A stretch of 64,000 nt of DNA from an uncultured Planctomycetota bacterium (GTDB lineage: Bacteria; Planctomycetota; Phycisphaerae; SM23-33): the NCBI GenBank assembly GCA_903892515.1, contig CAITIS010000029.1, positions 1-64,000 of the forward strand, written 5' to 3'. How positions within the stretch are numbered: position 1 is the first letter of the stretch; each line of letters opens with the position of its first letter. The notes below the pieces were generated by a model that did not search any database, was not told the origin of the DNA, and saw only the letters and a list, made by a program, of their open reading frames with translations. The position numbers and the translations under genes were made by a program. This document shows positions 39,973 through 48,544 of the stretch, piece after piece.

Positions 39973-41073
39973 ATGAAGGTGATAGCCCAGACCGCAGCGT
40001 TGCAGGAGGCGTTGGCCCTGGCATCGAGCATCGTGGCGTTGCGCACGCCCAAGCCCGTCTTGCAGTGCGTCAAGCTGGTAGCCGCTGGCGGGACGTTGAC
40101 GCTGCTGGCGACGGACCTGGAGATCGGCGGGCGTTTCGTCGTCTCGCAGGTTGAAGTGGCCAAGGAAGGCGAGGCCCTGGTGCCGGTAGCCAAGCTGGCC
40201 GACATCGTCCGCGAGGCCGGCGCCGACACGCTGACCATCAGCGTGGAGAAGGAGTCCTGCCAGATCACCGCCGGCGGGGCCCGCTTCAAACTGCTGGGTT
40301 TCGACCCGGCTGAATACCCCGCCATTGCCGACTTTGAAGACGCCGGCGACTTCCAGGTGCCCTCCGAAGCCGTGGCCGGGCTGATCGATAAGACGCTCTT
40401 CGCTGCCGCCAAGACGCACAGCCACTACGCCATCTGCGGCGTGTTGTGGGAGGCCGCTGCCAAGAAGCTCCAGCTCGTCGCCACCGACGGGCACCGGCTG
40501 GCCATTGCCAAGGCCGGTCTGACCAAGCCCGCCACGCGCGACGTATCGGCCATCGTGCCCAACAAGCTGATGTCCCTGCTGCAACGGGCCACCGGCGGCA
40601 CCGAAGACACGTTGGCCGTCAAGGTTACCGAGACGCAGATCCTGATCCGCTCGGCCCGGGCGGTGCTTATCAGCTCGCTGGTGCAAGGTCACTTCCCGCG
40701 CTACTCCGACGTGGTGCCCAAGGACTGCGTCCGCAAGGCCATCATCAACGCGCTGGACTTCGGCCATCGCATCCGCCAGGCTGCACTGCTTACGACCGAA
40801 GAGTCCAAGGGCGTGCGGCTGGCCTTCGCGCCGGAGCAGTTGACCCTCACCAGCCGGTCGCCCGAAACCGGCGAGGCCGAGGCCATGATGCCCATTAAGT
40901 TCACGGGCGAGCCCCTGGAAATCGCCTTCAATCCGGCCTTCCTGACCGACGCGCTGAAGGTCTCCGAGACCGACGAAATCACCATGGAATTCACGGCCGG
41001 CAATAACAAGCCCGCCCTGATGAAACTTGGCCAGGAGTTCACCTACGTCGTCATGCCGGTGGACTTGCGGTAA
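39973..41073 (+). CDS. dnaN: DNA polymerase III subunit beta (sliding clamp)
   Basis: The 366-residue clamp encircles DNA and tethers the polymerase. Three repeated domains are visible: residues 1-120 (MKVIAQTAALQEALALASSI, LLATDLEIGGRF), 121-245 (LIDKTLFAAAKTHSHYAICG, LVATDGHRLAIAK) and 246-366, ending QEFTYVVMPVDLR, the conserved C-terminal cleft-forming tail. Length is normal. No dnaA, recF or gyrB is next to it, and I see no DnaA-box cluster, so this is not an obvious replication origin. Confidence 0.95.
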   Translation: MKVIAQTAALQEALALASSIVALRTPKPVLQCVKLVAAGGTLTLLATDLEIGGRFVVSQVEVAKEGEALVPVAKLADIVREAGADTLTISVEKESCQITAGGARFKLLGFDPAEYPAIADFEDAGDFQVPSEAVAGLIDKTLFAAAKTHSHYAICGVLWEAAAKKLQLVATDGHRLAIAKAGLTKPATRDVSAIVPNKLMSLLQRATGGTEDTLAVKVTETQILIRSARAVLISSLVQGHFPRYSDVVPKDCVRKAIINALDFGHRIRQAALLTTEESKGVRLAFAPEQLTLTSRSPETGEAEAMMPIKFTGEPLEIAFNPAFLTDALKVSETDEITMEFTAGNNKPALMKLGQEFTYVVMPVDLR

Positions 41074-41075
41074 GA

Positions 41076-41127
41076 CAGGCCTGAGGCCAGAGAAGATAGG
41101 CCTGAGGCCAGAGGTCGTAGGTCTGAG
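41076..41127. repeat. Tandem words GGCCTGAGGCCAGAG after dnaN
   Basis: CAGGCCTGAGGCCAGAGAAG, ATAGGCCTGAGGCCAGAGGT then CGTAGGTCTGAG, in the same vocabulary as 312-368. Confidence 0.7.
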
Positions 41128-41155
41128 ATGCATCCGCCGGGCGCCGTGCTGTTTT

Positions 41156-41255
41156 ACCCCTCTCCCTTGATGGGAGAGGGTGCCCCGAAGGGGCGGGTGA
41201 GGGTGCCTCCGCGGCTGGAGTAATCCTGTCATTGGGATGACGGTGTGAGACGTTC
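41156..41255. repeat. CCCTCTCCC/GGGAGAGGG hairpin plus left copy of a 57-bp direct repeat
   Basis: CCCCTCTCCCTTGATGGGAG then AGGGTGCCCCGAAGGGGCGG is a widespread bacterial intergenic motif. 41199-41255 is imperfectly repeated at 42076-42132, on the other side of the membrane-protein gene. Confidence 0.75.
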
Positions 41256-41291
41256 AGCAGAGTCCCTCTGAACCACCGGGGAGGTGCGGGT

Positions 41292-42032
41292 TTGGCAAGA
41301 ACAGATAGATGTGTCAAACTCGGAGGCGGTCGCCGGCGAGTTGCGCTATCGCGAGGAACCTTTGGGTCCTGGACATTGATCTTCATATTTGCGTCGCTCT
41401 TTCCCGTCGGGCTCCTCGGGTTGCTCCTAATGATGGACGACGAGCCGAGCATCCTGATCTTCCCAGCCGTAATGGTGGCCGTTGCGGCGTGGGCAGGCTG
41501 GAACTTCATAAAACGGATCAGGCAGCGTGTGGAGATCACGCTTGAGTCAATCTCATACTGCAATGCTTGGACAACGCGATCAGTGCGCTGGGCGGATTTG
41601 CTGTGGATCAGGAACTGGCCGAGTTCAGGCTATCAAGTGATTGTGCTCGTGTCACAGCATGGCTCTCTCCGTCTACGCCTGTCTCACAGGATGGGGAGAT
41701 TCGTGGTCCGTGCATGCAGAAGATTTGCACCCTCAGCATTGTTGGGGGACGAGGCAAATGGACTCGTCTATTCCAGGACCAGAAGCCTGACGCCGGAGCA
41801 GGTGCATGCCTTGACCAGGTTGCGGAAGAGCATGTTGTTACGAGGGATTCTTCAAACTGTCCTTGCCGGGTCGATTAGCGGCCTATTCGTGATCGTGGCA
41901 GGTTTCAGTATTCTCACTCACAAGGGCGGACAGCCGATGGTGATCCTGACAGCGTTTTGTCTCGGCATGAGCCTGATCTTTTGGCTGGCCGCTGCACGCG
42001 GCGTTCAAAGGATACGAAATCTCCTTAGCTGA
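41292..42032 (+). CDS. Hypothetical membrane protein with PH-like central region
   Basis: The 246-residue product has two transmembrane hairpins: about 28-48 (WTLIFIFASLFPVGLLGLLL) with 54-72, and about 186-206 (GILQTVLAGSISGLFVIVAG) with 214-235. Between them a beta-rich segment (VEITLESISYCNAWTTRSVR, WADLLWIRNWPSSGYQVIVL, GSLRLRLSHRMG) resembles bacterial PH-like domains. Start is TTG 41292 after GGGGAGGTG. Codon use and base composition are visibly less GC-rich than its neighbours (AGA, ACA, ATA codons), and it is flanked by imperfect direct repeats, so acquisition by transfer is plausible. No function assigned. Confidence 0.6.
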   Translation: MARTDRCVKLGGGRRRVALSRGTFGSWTLIFIFASLFPVGLLGLLLMMDDEPSILIFPAVMVAVAAWAGWNFIKRIRQRVEITLESISYCNAWTTRSVRWADLLWIRNWPSSGYQVIVLVSQHGSLRLRLSHRMGRFVVRACRRFAPSALLGDEANGLVYSRTRSLTPEQVHALTRLRKSMLLRGILQTVLAGSISGLFVIVAGFSILTHKGGQPMVILTAFCLGMSLIFWLAAARGVQRIRNLLS

Positions 42033-42075
42033 CACGTTCGTGGAAGTATTCTGCATATACGGTAGCTGACCGCAT

Positions 42076-42132
42076 GAGGGCGTCTTCGCGGCTGTGGCAA
42101 TCCTTTCATTGGGATGACCGAGTCAGGTCTTC
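42076..42132. repeat. Right copy of the 57-bp direct repeat
   Basis: GAGGGCGTCTTCGCGGCTGT then GGCAATCCTTTCATTGGGATG, matching 41199-41255 at roughly three quarters of positions. Confidence 0.75.
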
Positions 42133-42144
42133 AACTTGAGTTCT

Positions 42145-42179
42145 AACATGGTCACGCGAACAGCGTGACCATGCCACCC
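42145..42179. repeat. Family D hairpin
   Basis: AACATGGTCACGCGAACAGC then GTGACCATGCCACCC. It is followed by CTCTGGCCTCTGGCCTCC words at 42210-42249. Confidence 0.85.
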
Positions 42180-42340
42180 CCAAGCGAGTTGTCAGCGGAC
42201 GCGGCGGTTTCTCTGGCCTCTGGCCTCCGACCTTCCTCCGGCCTTTCCAAAACATTCCTTCCCTCGGCACAACTCGTTAGAATGACCCCGCCACCCCCAG
42301 ACGTGGAACGTTTGGGGGTGCTTGTTTAGGAAGTGCGCCT

Positions 42341-44002
42341 GTGCCAATTTCTGCGAGACTTGCGTTCGTGAGCGTGGCTGTTGGATTGTGCGTTCTCTCG
42401 TCCATGCCGGGTTGCGGCGTGCCGGCAGCCAGCGGTCCTGCCGACAGCTTCGGGCTGGACTTCTCCAGCTCGGCCACCCAACCCGCCCGTTCGGCCATCA
42501 TCTTCATCGTCGACGGCATCAACGCCCAGACATTCCAGTCGCTGCTGGATGAGGGCAAACTGCCGGCCATGAAGAAGTACTTCGTGGATCGCGGCCTGTC
42601 GGTCGTTCGGGCCGAGTCCAGCCACCCCTCGCTCACAATGGACAACCTCACCAGCCTGGTCACCGGGCTGTACCCCGGCCATCACGGCCTGATCGCGGCC
42701 AAGTGGTTTGACCGCAATCGGCTCATCTTCCGCCATTATGAAACGCTCACCGACAAGAACAAGCTCGACGACGATTACACCGCCGCCACGATCTACGACC
42801 AGTTCCCCGGTGGCTTGACGTGCTCGCTGTTCCTCCAGCCGCACAAGGGCGCCACGAAATTCTACGAGAACCGCACCTCCGCCGGCCCGGCCGTGTTCTT
42901 CAACCTCAAGGGCCTGGTCGACCGCATCGCCCTGTACCGCTTCAAGGAAGTAATGGAACTGTCGCGGCAGTGGGGGCAGTTCCCATCGCTGTGCACGGTG
43001 TACCAGTTGTCGGTGAACTTCACCGCCTACGACTACGGCGCCAGTTCGCCCGAATATCGCGAGGCCCTGTGCGAGTTGGATCGCCAGTTTGGCCGGGTGC
43101 TGGGCGACCTTCAGCGGGCCGGCAAGTTGGAGCAGACGGTGATCGCCTTTGTCAGCGATCATGGCCATTGCGACACCTCCAAGCATGGCCAGATTCACGC
43201 GTACCTGCGTTCGCTGGGGCTGCCGACCCCCGAGGCCATGCCCACGCCCGAGGGCTGGACATTTGAGCAGCGGGCCCAGCATTTCAACGCGTATTCGGCG
43301 GTGTCCTATGGCGCCGGCGACCGCTACTGGTGCCTGTACCTGCGCAAGCCGGTGTACGATGCCAAGGGCTACACGCTGGCGGGCTGGATCGAGCGGCCAT
43401 CGGCCCAGGACCTGCGAAACTATCCCACCTGCAAGGGCAAGTTTGACTTGCCACTGCTGCTGGCCCAGCAGCCGTACATGGATGCGGTGGCATACTTGGC
43501 CGAGAAGGACTGCGTCCGCGTGGTTCGGCGTCAGGGCGAGGTGGAATTCCGCCGCGTCTGGCAAGGGCTGGACGAGACGGGCGCGCGCGAGGTGAAGATC
43601 ACGTACCATCTGGTGAGCGGGCAGGACCCGCTGGGCTGGGCGGGCAAGGTGCCGCCATCGGCCTTGGCGGGCGAGCCGCTGACGAGCCGGCAGTGGATGG
43701 AAGAGACGGCCGACACTGAATTGCCCGACCTGGGTTCGGGCCTGCTGTCCTTCTATGACGGCAAGCTGGCCGGCGACATTGTGGGCTTTCCCATTCCGCT
43801 GTGGGACTTTGACGGCTGGCGGCAGGCTGGGCATGGCGGCATCCGCGACTTCGAGGTGTTCTGCCCGATGCTGATCGCCGGGCCGGGCATTCCGCACAAG
43901 AGCTTGAAATCGGCCCGCACGGTCGACCTGGTGCCCACGGTGCTGGATGCCATGGGCAAGCCCGTTCCGCCGGGTCTGGATGGGCGTTCACTGCTTCGGT
44001 AG
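42341..44002 (+). CDS. Alkaline-phosphatase-superfamily phosphodiesterase-like lipoprotein
   Basis: Start GTG 42341 follows AGGAAG. The N-terminus (FVSVAVGLCVLSSMPGC) looks like a lipoprotein signal with the cysteine at residue 25. Residues 48-120 hold the metal and nucleophile region of type I phosphodiesterase/nucleotide pyrophosphatase proteins: SAIIFIVDGINAQTF (first Asp), SSHPSLTMDNLTSLVTGLYP (nucleophile Thr or Ser) and GHHGLIAAKWFD. VIAFVSDHGHCDTSKHGQIH supplies the second DHG metal ligands, and the C-terminal GHGGIRDFEVFCPMLIAGPG then VDLVPTVLDAMGKPVPPGLD matches the family end. It is predicted to be periplasmic. The substrate (nucleotide, phospholipid or sulfate ester) is unknown. 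Confidence 0.8.
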   Translation: MPISARLAFVSVAVGLCVLSSMPGCGVPAASGPADSFGLDFSSSATQPARSAIIFIVDGINAQTFQSLLDEGKLPAMKKYFVDRGLSVVRAESSHPSLTMDNLTSLVTGLYPGHHGLIAAKWFDRNRLIFRHYETLTDKNKLDDDYTAATIYDQFPGGLTCSLFLQPHKGATKFYENRTSAGPAVFFNLKGLVDRIALYRFKEVMELSRQWGQFPSLCTVYQLSVNFTAYDYGASSPEYREALCELDRQFGRVLGDLQRAGKLEQTVIAFVSDHGHCDTSKHGQIHAYLRSLGLPTPEAMPTPEGWTFEQRAQHFNAYSAVSYGAGDRYWCLYLRKPVYDAKGYTLAGWIERPSAQDLRNYPTCKGKFDLPLLLAQQPYMDAVAYLAEKDCVRVVRRQGEVEFRRVWQGLDETGAREVKITYHLVSGQDPLGWAGKVPPSALAGEPLTSRQWMEETADTELPDLGSGLLSFYDGKLAGDIVGFPIPLWDFDGWRQAGHGGIRDFEVFCPMLIAGPGIPHKSLKSARTVDLVPTVLDAMGKPVPPGLDGRSLLR

Positions 44003-44131
44003 TGAGCGGTGTGTGGCGCGACGCAGAGAACCAGAGCAGGATCAGGAGAAGACAAGGGAAGGGCGAACGAGCCGATTCGGCACACCACATTTCAGATGCT
44101 TCTGGGTGCTACGTTTCAGGTATTTCTGGGT

Positions 44132-44170
44132 GCCATAGGTTGAGCCGCTTCCTTTGCGGGTCTACCTATG
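44132..44170. repeat. Family I hairpin (GCCATAGGTTGAGCCGC)
   Basis: GCCATAGGTTGAGCCGC, loop TTCCTTT, GCGGGTCTACCTATG. The same sequence forms the 3' end of the M64 peptidase gene at 52884. Confidence 0.75.
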
Positions 44171-44193
44171 CGGACGCGTCGCGGAATGAGATG

Positions 44194-44224
44194 CTGACCC
44201 TGCATCGGGTCGGCGCGGTATAAT
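44194..44224 (+). promoter_or_regulatory. Candidate promoter of the alpha-oxoamine synthase gene
   Basis: A perfect TATAAT at 44219-44224 with CTGACC at 44194-44199 (long, 19-base spacer), 55 bases before the ATG at 44279. Confidence 0.45.
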
Positions 44225-44278
44225 ACCCGACTTTGCCCCGGCCATTTTCGATCCGGGGAACTATGTTCGAGATGGGAC

Positions 44279-45586
44279 ATGATTTCAAAGAGCAAGAGCG
44301 TAAAGAAGGCACAGAGTCCGCAATCGCCCGCCGGCCAGCCGATGAGTGAAAGCTGGGCCAAGTGCTATCAGAACCCCAGCGCCGACCTGCTGGCCAAGGC
44401 GCACGAGTTCGCCCGGTATCTTCAGGCCGAGCGCGAAGGCGGGCATGATTTCTTCAATCGCGAGTTCCTTTCGCCCAACCGGCCACGCAGCGTCATGCGC
44501 GACCGCGTCACCGGTCAGCCGCGCGACGTCATCATGCTGGGCTCGAATTCGTACCTGGGCCTGACGGCCGACCCGCGCGTCATCGAGGCCTCCGTGGCGG
44601 CGGCGCGGAAGTACGGCTTTGGCATGGGCTCGGTGAGCCTGTACGCCGGCACGAGCGACCTGCACGTCGAACTGGAGCACCGGCTGGCCAAGTGGTACCG
44701 CTGCGAGTCGGCCGTCATTTTCCCCAGCGGCTATGCGGCCAATGTCGGCACCATTTCGGCGCTGCTCCGGCCTGGCGATGTGGTGGTCAACGACCTGTTC
44801 AACCACGCCTCCATCAACGACGGCTGCCGGCTGTCGGGCGCCCGCACGTACACCTACGGCCACCGGAACATGCGCAACCTGTCGCGCGTGCTCAAGACGG
44901 TCACGGCCGAGGGCGCCAGCACGCTGGTAATAACCGATGGCGTATTCTCCATGGAAGGCGACGTGGCCCCGCTGGACGAGATCGTGCCGCTGGTGCGGCA
45001 GTACGGGGCGCGGCTGATGCTGGACGACGCCCACGCCCTGGGCGTCATCGGTCCCAACGGCCGCGGTACGGCCGAGTTGTGCGGCGTCGAGGGCCAGGTG
45101 GACATCACCATGGGCACGCTGAGCAAGTGCCTAGGCGGCATCGGCGGCTGCGTGGCGGGCTGCGCGGACCTGATCGACTACCTGAAATTCTTTGGCCGGT
45201 CGTACTTCTTCTCGGCCTCGGTGCCGGCGCCGATCGTGGCCGGGGCGCTGACGGTGCTGGACATCATCGAGCAGGAGCCCGAGCATCGCGAGAGCCTGTG
45301 GCGCTGCACGCGGTACATGGTCGAGAGCCTCAAGGCCATGGGCTATGACATCACGAACACGCAGTCGGCAATCATTCCGGTGGTCATTGGCGACGAGAAC
45401 AGTTTGCAGGCCATGCTGGGCGAGTTGCTGGAAGCGGGCATCTTCATGAACTTCGTGTCCTTCCCGGCCGTGCCCAAGACGCGCTGCCGCCTGCGCATGA
45501 GCATGATGGCCGGCCACCAGCAGAGCGACCTGGACTACGTGCTGGAAACGATGCGAAAACTGGGCAAGAAGTACGGCGTGATCTAG
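44279..45586 (+). CDS. Alpha-oxoamine synthase (serine palmitoyltransferase / AONS / KBL-like)
   Basis: The 435-residue PLP enzyme condenses an amino acid with an acyl thioester. The core matches the AONS family: GSNSYLGLTADPRVIEASVA, GSVSLYAGTSDLHVELEHRL, AVIFPSGYAANVGTISALLR, DLFNHASINDGCRLSG, LVITDGVFSMEGDVAPLDEI, LMLDDAHALGVIGPNGRG and TMGTLSKCLGGIGG, where K283 would bind PLP. Members include 2-amino-3-ketobutyrate CoA ligase, 7-keto-8-aminopelargonate synthase and serine palmitoyltransferase. The about 45-residue N-terminal extension (KAHEFARYLQAEREGGHDFF) and RRYxFxS-like SYFFSASVPAPIVAG resemble SPT-like enzymes rather than BioF. The next gene is an NAD-dependent epimerase/reductase, which fits a sphingoid-base pathway. 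No biotin or threonine-catabolism genes are near. Confidence 0.85.
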   Translation: MISKSKSVKKAQSPQSPAGQPMSESWAKCYQNPSADLLAKAHEFARYLQAEREGGHDFFNREFLSPNRPRSVMRDRVTGQPRDVIMLGSNSYLGLTADPRVIEASVAAARKYGFGMGSVSLYAGTSDLHVELEHRLAKWYRCESAVIFPSGYAANVGTISALLRPGDVVVNDLFNHASINDGCRLSGARTYTYGHRNMRNLSRVLKTVTAEGASTLVITDGVFSMEGDVAPLDEIVPLVRQYGARLMLDDAHALGVIGPNGRGTAELCGVEGQVDITMGTLSKCLGGIGGCVAGCADLIDYLKFFGRSYFFSASVPAPIVAGALTVLDIIEQEPEHRESLWRCTRYMVESLKAMGYDITNTQSAIIPVVIGDENSLQAMLGELLEAGIFMNFVSFPAVPKTRCRLRMSMMAGHQQSDLDYVLETMRKLGKKYGVI

Positions 45587-45628
45587 GCGATGGGATCGCC
45601 GCAGAAGGTGCGGAGGCCGGCGGCCCAA

Positions 45629-45724
45629 TCAGATATGAGATATCAGATATGAGATATTAGATAGTAGCGACAGCGACCGGCGTGGCTTGCCGCAGTTCCG
45701 AATATCTACTATCTAATATCGAAT
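45629..45724. repeat. Mirrored words AGATATGAGATATCAGATATG ... ATCTACTATCTAATATCG
   Basis: The left arm has four degenerate copies of ATCAGATATGAG; the right arm is the complement. It separates the oxoamine synthase from the epimerase gene. A related block lies at 60564-60668. Confidence 0.85.
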
Positions 45725-45756
45725 CCCGCCTTTTGCATTAGTCTCTGGAGCTTCTT

Positions 45757-46746
45757 ACGGCCAAGCGCGTACTCATCACCGGCGTGGCGGGGTTCATCGG
45801 CTCGGCCTGCGCACGCGAGTTCCTGGCCAGGTCGTGGCACGTCACGGGCTTGGTACATCATCATCAGCCGCAGGGCTTGCAGGGAATCGATACCATCGCC
45901 GGCTCGCTGGCGGAGCGTGATGCTGTGCTGGCCGCGCTGGCCGATAGGGGGCCCTTCGATGTTATCATCAACTGCGCCGGCATCGCCTCTGACATTGCCC
46001 GCCGCGGCCAGTTGATGCGGATCAATTACGAGGGTGTGCGGAATCTCATCGAGGGCATGCGCAGCAGCGCCACCGGCCGGCTGGTGCATGTTTCCAGCAC
46101 CGACGTCTATGGCCTGCGCGACTTTGACGCTGCGGATGAATCCACGCCGCTGGACAACAACCGTCACAACGCGTACCCGGCCTCGAAGATCCTGGCCGAG
46201 CAGGCGATTACGGCCTCGCTGCCGGCGGAACGGTACGCCATTCTTCGCCCCGCGGCTGTGTGCGGCCAGGGCGACCGGACGCTGCTGCCCAGGCTGCTGG
46301 CGTTCCTGCGCGGCAGCCCGTGCCTGATCTACTTTGGCCGATGGCACGGCAAGAACCGCTGGCCGCTGGCAAACGTGCGGAATGTGGCCAGGGCGGCGTA
46401 TCTGGCGGCCACGTGCGATGAGGCCGCCGGCCAGGCGTACAACGTGCTTGACCCGCCCATCGTCAGCGTGGCCGATTACATGCTCTGGGTGGTCAAGACC
46501 TTCCTGCCGCACAAGGTCGGCATGAAATCGATCTGCATTCCAACCGCCCTGTGCTGGCTGCCGGCCAAGGTCAGCAGCGTGCTCTCGGCGGCACTGGGCA
46601 CGCGCGAGCCGATCTTCGAGCCCACGCTGTATGCCCTGTACACCGTGGCCAGCGACCTGAACTTCAGCACGAAGAAACTGGCCGGCCTGTTCGCCGCCCG
46701 CGGCGAGCGATTTGCAGACAGTTGCGAAGGCTGCACCGTCGCTTGA
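45757..46746 (+). CDS. NAD(P)-dependent epimerase/dehydratase-family protein, apparent ACG start
   Basis: An extended short-chain dehydrogenase of 329 residues. The Rossmann motif VLITGVAGFIGSACAREF requires translation to begin upstream of GTG 45784. The frame upstream contains only ACG 45757, six bases after GGAG, before an in-frame TAG at 45742. I therefore annotate an ACG start; a T-to-C change from ATG or a sequencing error would explain it. Other motifs: FDVIINCAGIASD, HVSSTDVYG, YPASKILAEQ (catalytic Tyr and Lys), ILRPAAVCGQGD and NVRNVARAAYLAA. Following an oxoamine synthase it could be the 3-keto reductase of sphingoid-base synthesis (CerR-like), but a nucleotide-sugar epimerase is also possible. 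Confidence 0.75.
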   Translation, partial: TAKRVLITGVAGFIGSACAREFLARSWHVTGLVHHHQPQGLQGIDTIAGSLAERDAVLAALADRGPFDVIINCAGIASDIARRGQLMRINYEGVRNLIEGMRSSATGRLVHVSSTDVYGLRDFDAADESTPLDNNRHNAYPASKILAEQAITASLPAERYAILRPAAVCGQGDRTLLPRLLAFLRGSPCLIYFGRWHGKNRWPLANVRNVARAAYLAATCDEAAGQAYNVLDPPIVSVADYMLWVVKTFLPHKVGMKSICIPTALCWLPAKVSSVLSAALGTREPIFEPTLYALYTVASDLNFSTKKLAGLFAARGERFADSCEGCTVA

Positions 46747-46851
46747 GTCACCCGTTGCGGCCAATGCCCTGCCGCTGTCTAATGTCCGGGCCTGTTGCGC
46801 GCCTCCCATCGTAGCGGCGGGACGCGATTGTGTGCGGATTGGTGCATTCTT

Positions 46852-48324
46852 GTGACGCAGGACGAAGTTAACTCAGAGCCTTCTAAGCCCAGCGGATCGC
46901 CGCGGGCTGCGGCCCGCTTTGGCCGCGACCTGACCACCGGCAGCATCCCGCGGCACCTGATCGCCTTTTCCCTGCCCATGCTGGCCGGCAGCGCCCTGCA
47001 GACGGCCTACAGCTTCGTCAACGCCATCTGGGTCGGCCAGTATTTGGGCAAGAACGCCCTGGCGGCCGTCACCGTGAGCTTCCCGGTTGTCTTCGTGTTG
47101 ATCGCCTTGGCGGCCGGCATGACGCTGGCCACCACGATCCTCGTCAGCCAGCATTATGGTGCACGCGACATGCAGGCCCTGCGCCGCGTGGTGAGCAGCT
47201 CGACGGCCTTGATCGGCGCGCTGGGCCTGGTGATGTTCATTGGCGGAGAACTGCTGGCCGGATGGATCCTCCGCGCCATGGACACGCCGCCGGAAATATG
47301 GGCCATCGCTACAAGTTACCTGCGGATCTTTCTGTTCTCGCTGCCGGCGGTGTTTGGCGTCTTTCTCGTGCGCGGCATGCTGCAAGGCATCGGCGATTCC
47401 AAAACGCCACTGTACTTCCAGTCGGCCGGCCTGCTGCTGTCGGCGGCGCTGGACCCGGTGCTCATGTTCGGCTGGCTGGGCATGCCGCGGCTGGGCCTAA
47501 ACGGCACGGCCTATGCCACCATCATCGCCCAGGGCTTGGCGGTGGTGTCCATGGTCATCTGGCTGCGGCGAAGCAACAGCCCGGTGGCGCCGCGGGCCAT
47601 GCGACAATTCGACTGGGCCACGACGTGGATAACCCTGCGCATCGGCGCGCCCTCTGCCGTTCAGCAGTCGCTGATTTCCGTGGGCATGGTCTTTGTCACA
47701 AGCATCATCAATGGCTTTGGCGGCGATGCGACGGCCGCTTTCGGCGCCGCCAGCCGGGTGGACCAACTCGCCTTCATGCCTGCCATGACGCTGAGCATGG
47801 CCGTGTCGTCGCTGGCCGGGCAGAACATCGGGGCCGGGCGGTACGATCGTATCCGTCAGGTGTTGCTGTGGGGCTGCCTGTTCAGTTTCGGCATGACGGC
47901 GGTGGCCTCGCTGCTGGCGGTGAGCGTGCCGACCACACTGCTGCACATCTTTACGCGCGACCCTGCCGTGGTGGATATCGGCCGCTCGTACCTGCGAACG
48001 GTGGGGGCGTCGTACTGCTTCTTCGCGGTTATGTTCATCACCAACGGCATCATCAACGGCTCGGGCCACACGCTCGTGCCGACGCTGATTTCGCTGGTCA
48101 GCCTGTGGGTGGTGCGCGTGCCGCTGGCGTACTGGCTGTCGCGCAAGATGGGCAGCATCCAGGGCGTGTGGTACTCGATGGCCCTGAGCTTCTTCGTGTC
48201 GATGGTGGCCAGTGCGGCTTACTACTACACGGGCCGATGGCGCCGGCCAATTATGCGAAGGTCGTCCCCGCCTCCACCGAACACGCCCGAAGCCGTCTTC
48301 GGCGAAGAAACCGGCGAGGCTTAG
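46852..48324 (+). CDS. MATE-family efflux transporter
   Basis: The 490-residue protein has twelve transmembrane helices of the multidrug and toxic compound extrusion family, which exchanges cations or protons for drugs. It opens DLTTGSIPRHLIAFSLPMLA with GSALQTAYSFVNAIWVGQYL, the standard first helix and WVGQ motif, and later shows RGMLQGIGDSKTPLYFQSAG, GLNGTAYATIIAQGL, FGAASRVDQLAFMPAMTLSM and SSLAGQNIGAGRYDRIRQVL. The start is uncertain: GTG 46852 gives a short hydrophilic lead; a TTG at 46795 adds 19 residues. It follows the epimerase on the same strand by about 100 bases, so it could export a product of that pair. Confidence 0.9.
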   Translation: MTQDEVNSEPSKPSGSPRAAARFGRDLTTGSIPRHLIAFSLPMLAGSALQTAYSFVNAIWVGQYLGKNALAAVTVSFPVVFVLIALAAGMTLATTILVSQHYGARDMQALRRVVSSSTALIGALGLVMFIGGELLAGWILRAMDTPPEIWAIATSYLRIFLFSLPAVFGVFLVRGMLQGIGDSKTPLYFQSAGLLLSAALDPVLMFGWLGMPRLGLNGTAYATIIAQGLAVVSMVIWLRRSNSPVAPRAMRQFDWATTWITLRIGAPSAVQQSLISVGMVFVTSIINGFGGDATAAFGAASRVDQLAFMPAMTLSMAVSSLAGQNIGAGRYDRIRQVLLWGCLFSFGMTAVASLLAVSVPTTLLHIFTRDPAVVDIGRSYLRTVGASYCFFAVMFITNGIINGSGHTLVPTLISLVSLWVVRVPLAYWLSRKMGSIQGVWYSMALSFFVSMVASAAYYYTGRWRRPIMRRSSPPPPNTPEAVFGEETGEA

Positions 48325-48331
48325 AAACGGC

Positions 48332-48540
48332 TGAACCACAAAGGCACAAAGAGCAGAGCACAAAGCCCACAAAGAGCAGATATCCGAGACAGACGAAGTA
48401 ACATTGTTACTCAGTATCTCGAATCTTTGTGGCCTTCGTGTCCGTCCCTTCGTGCCTTTGTGGTGCTATCTTCGCTGTTGCCTCTGCCTTGTTTGCTTCC
48501 TCGGTCTTTCTCTGCGCCTCTGCGGCAAGAGCTGTTGTGT
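48332..48540. repeat. Mirrored words CACAAAGGCACAAAGAGC ... CCTTCGTGCCTTTGTGG
   Basis: The left arm 48332-48385 and right arm 48421-48466 are complementary word arrays. A perfect GTAACATTGTTAC palindrome lies at the centre (48398-48410), and CTCTGCGCCTCTGCGGC words follow. Related to the inner arms at 36383-36493. Confidence 0.8.
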
Positions 48541-48544
48541 TTTC

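Noticed and set aside
44262-44300. ATG at 44262 as start of the oxoamine synthase
   Set aside because: It is in a different frame from the conserved protein.
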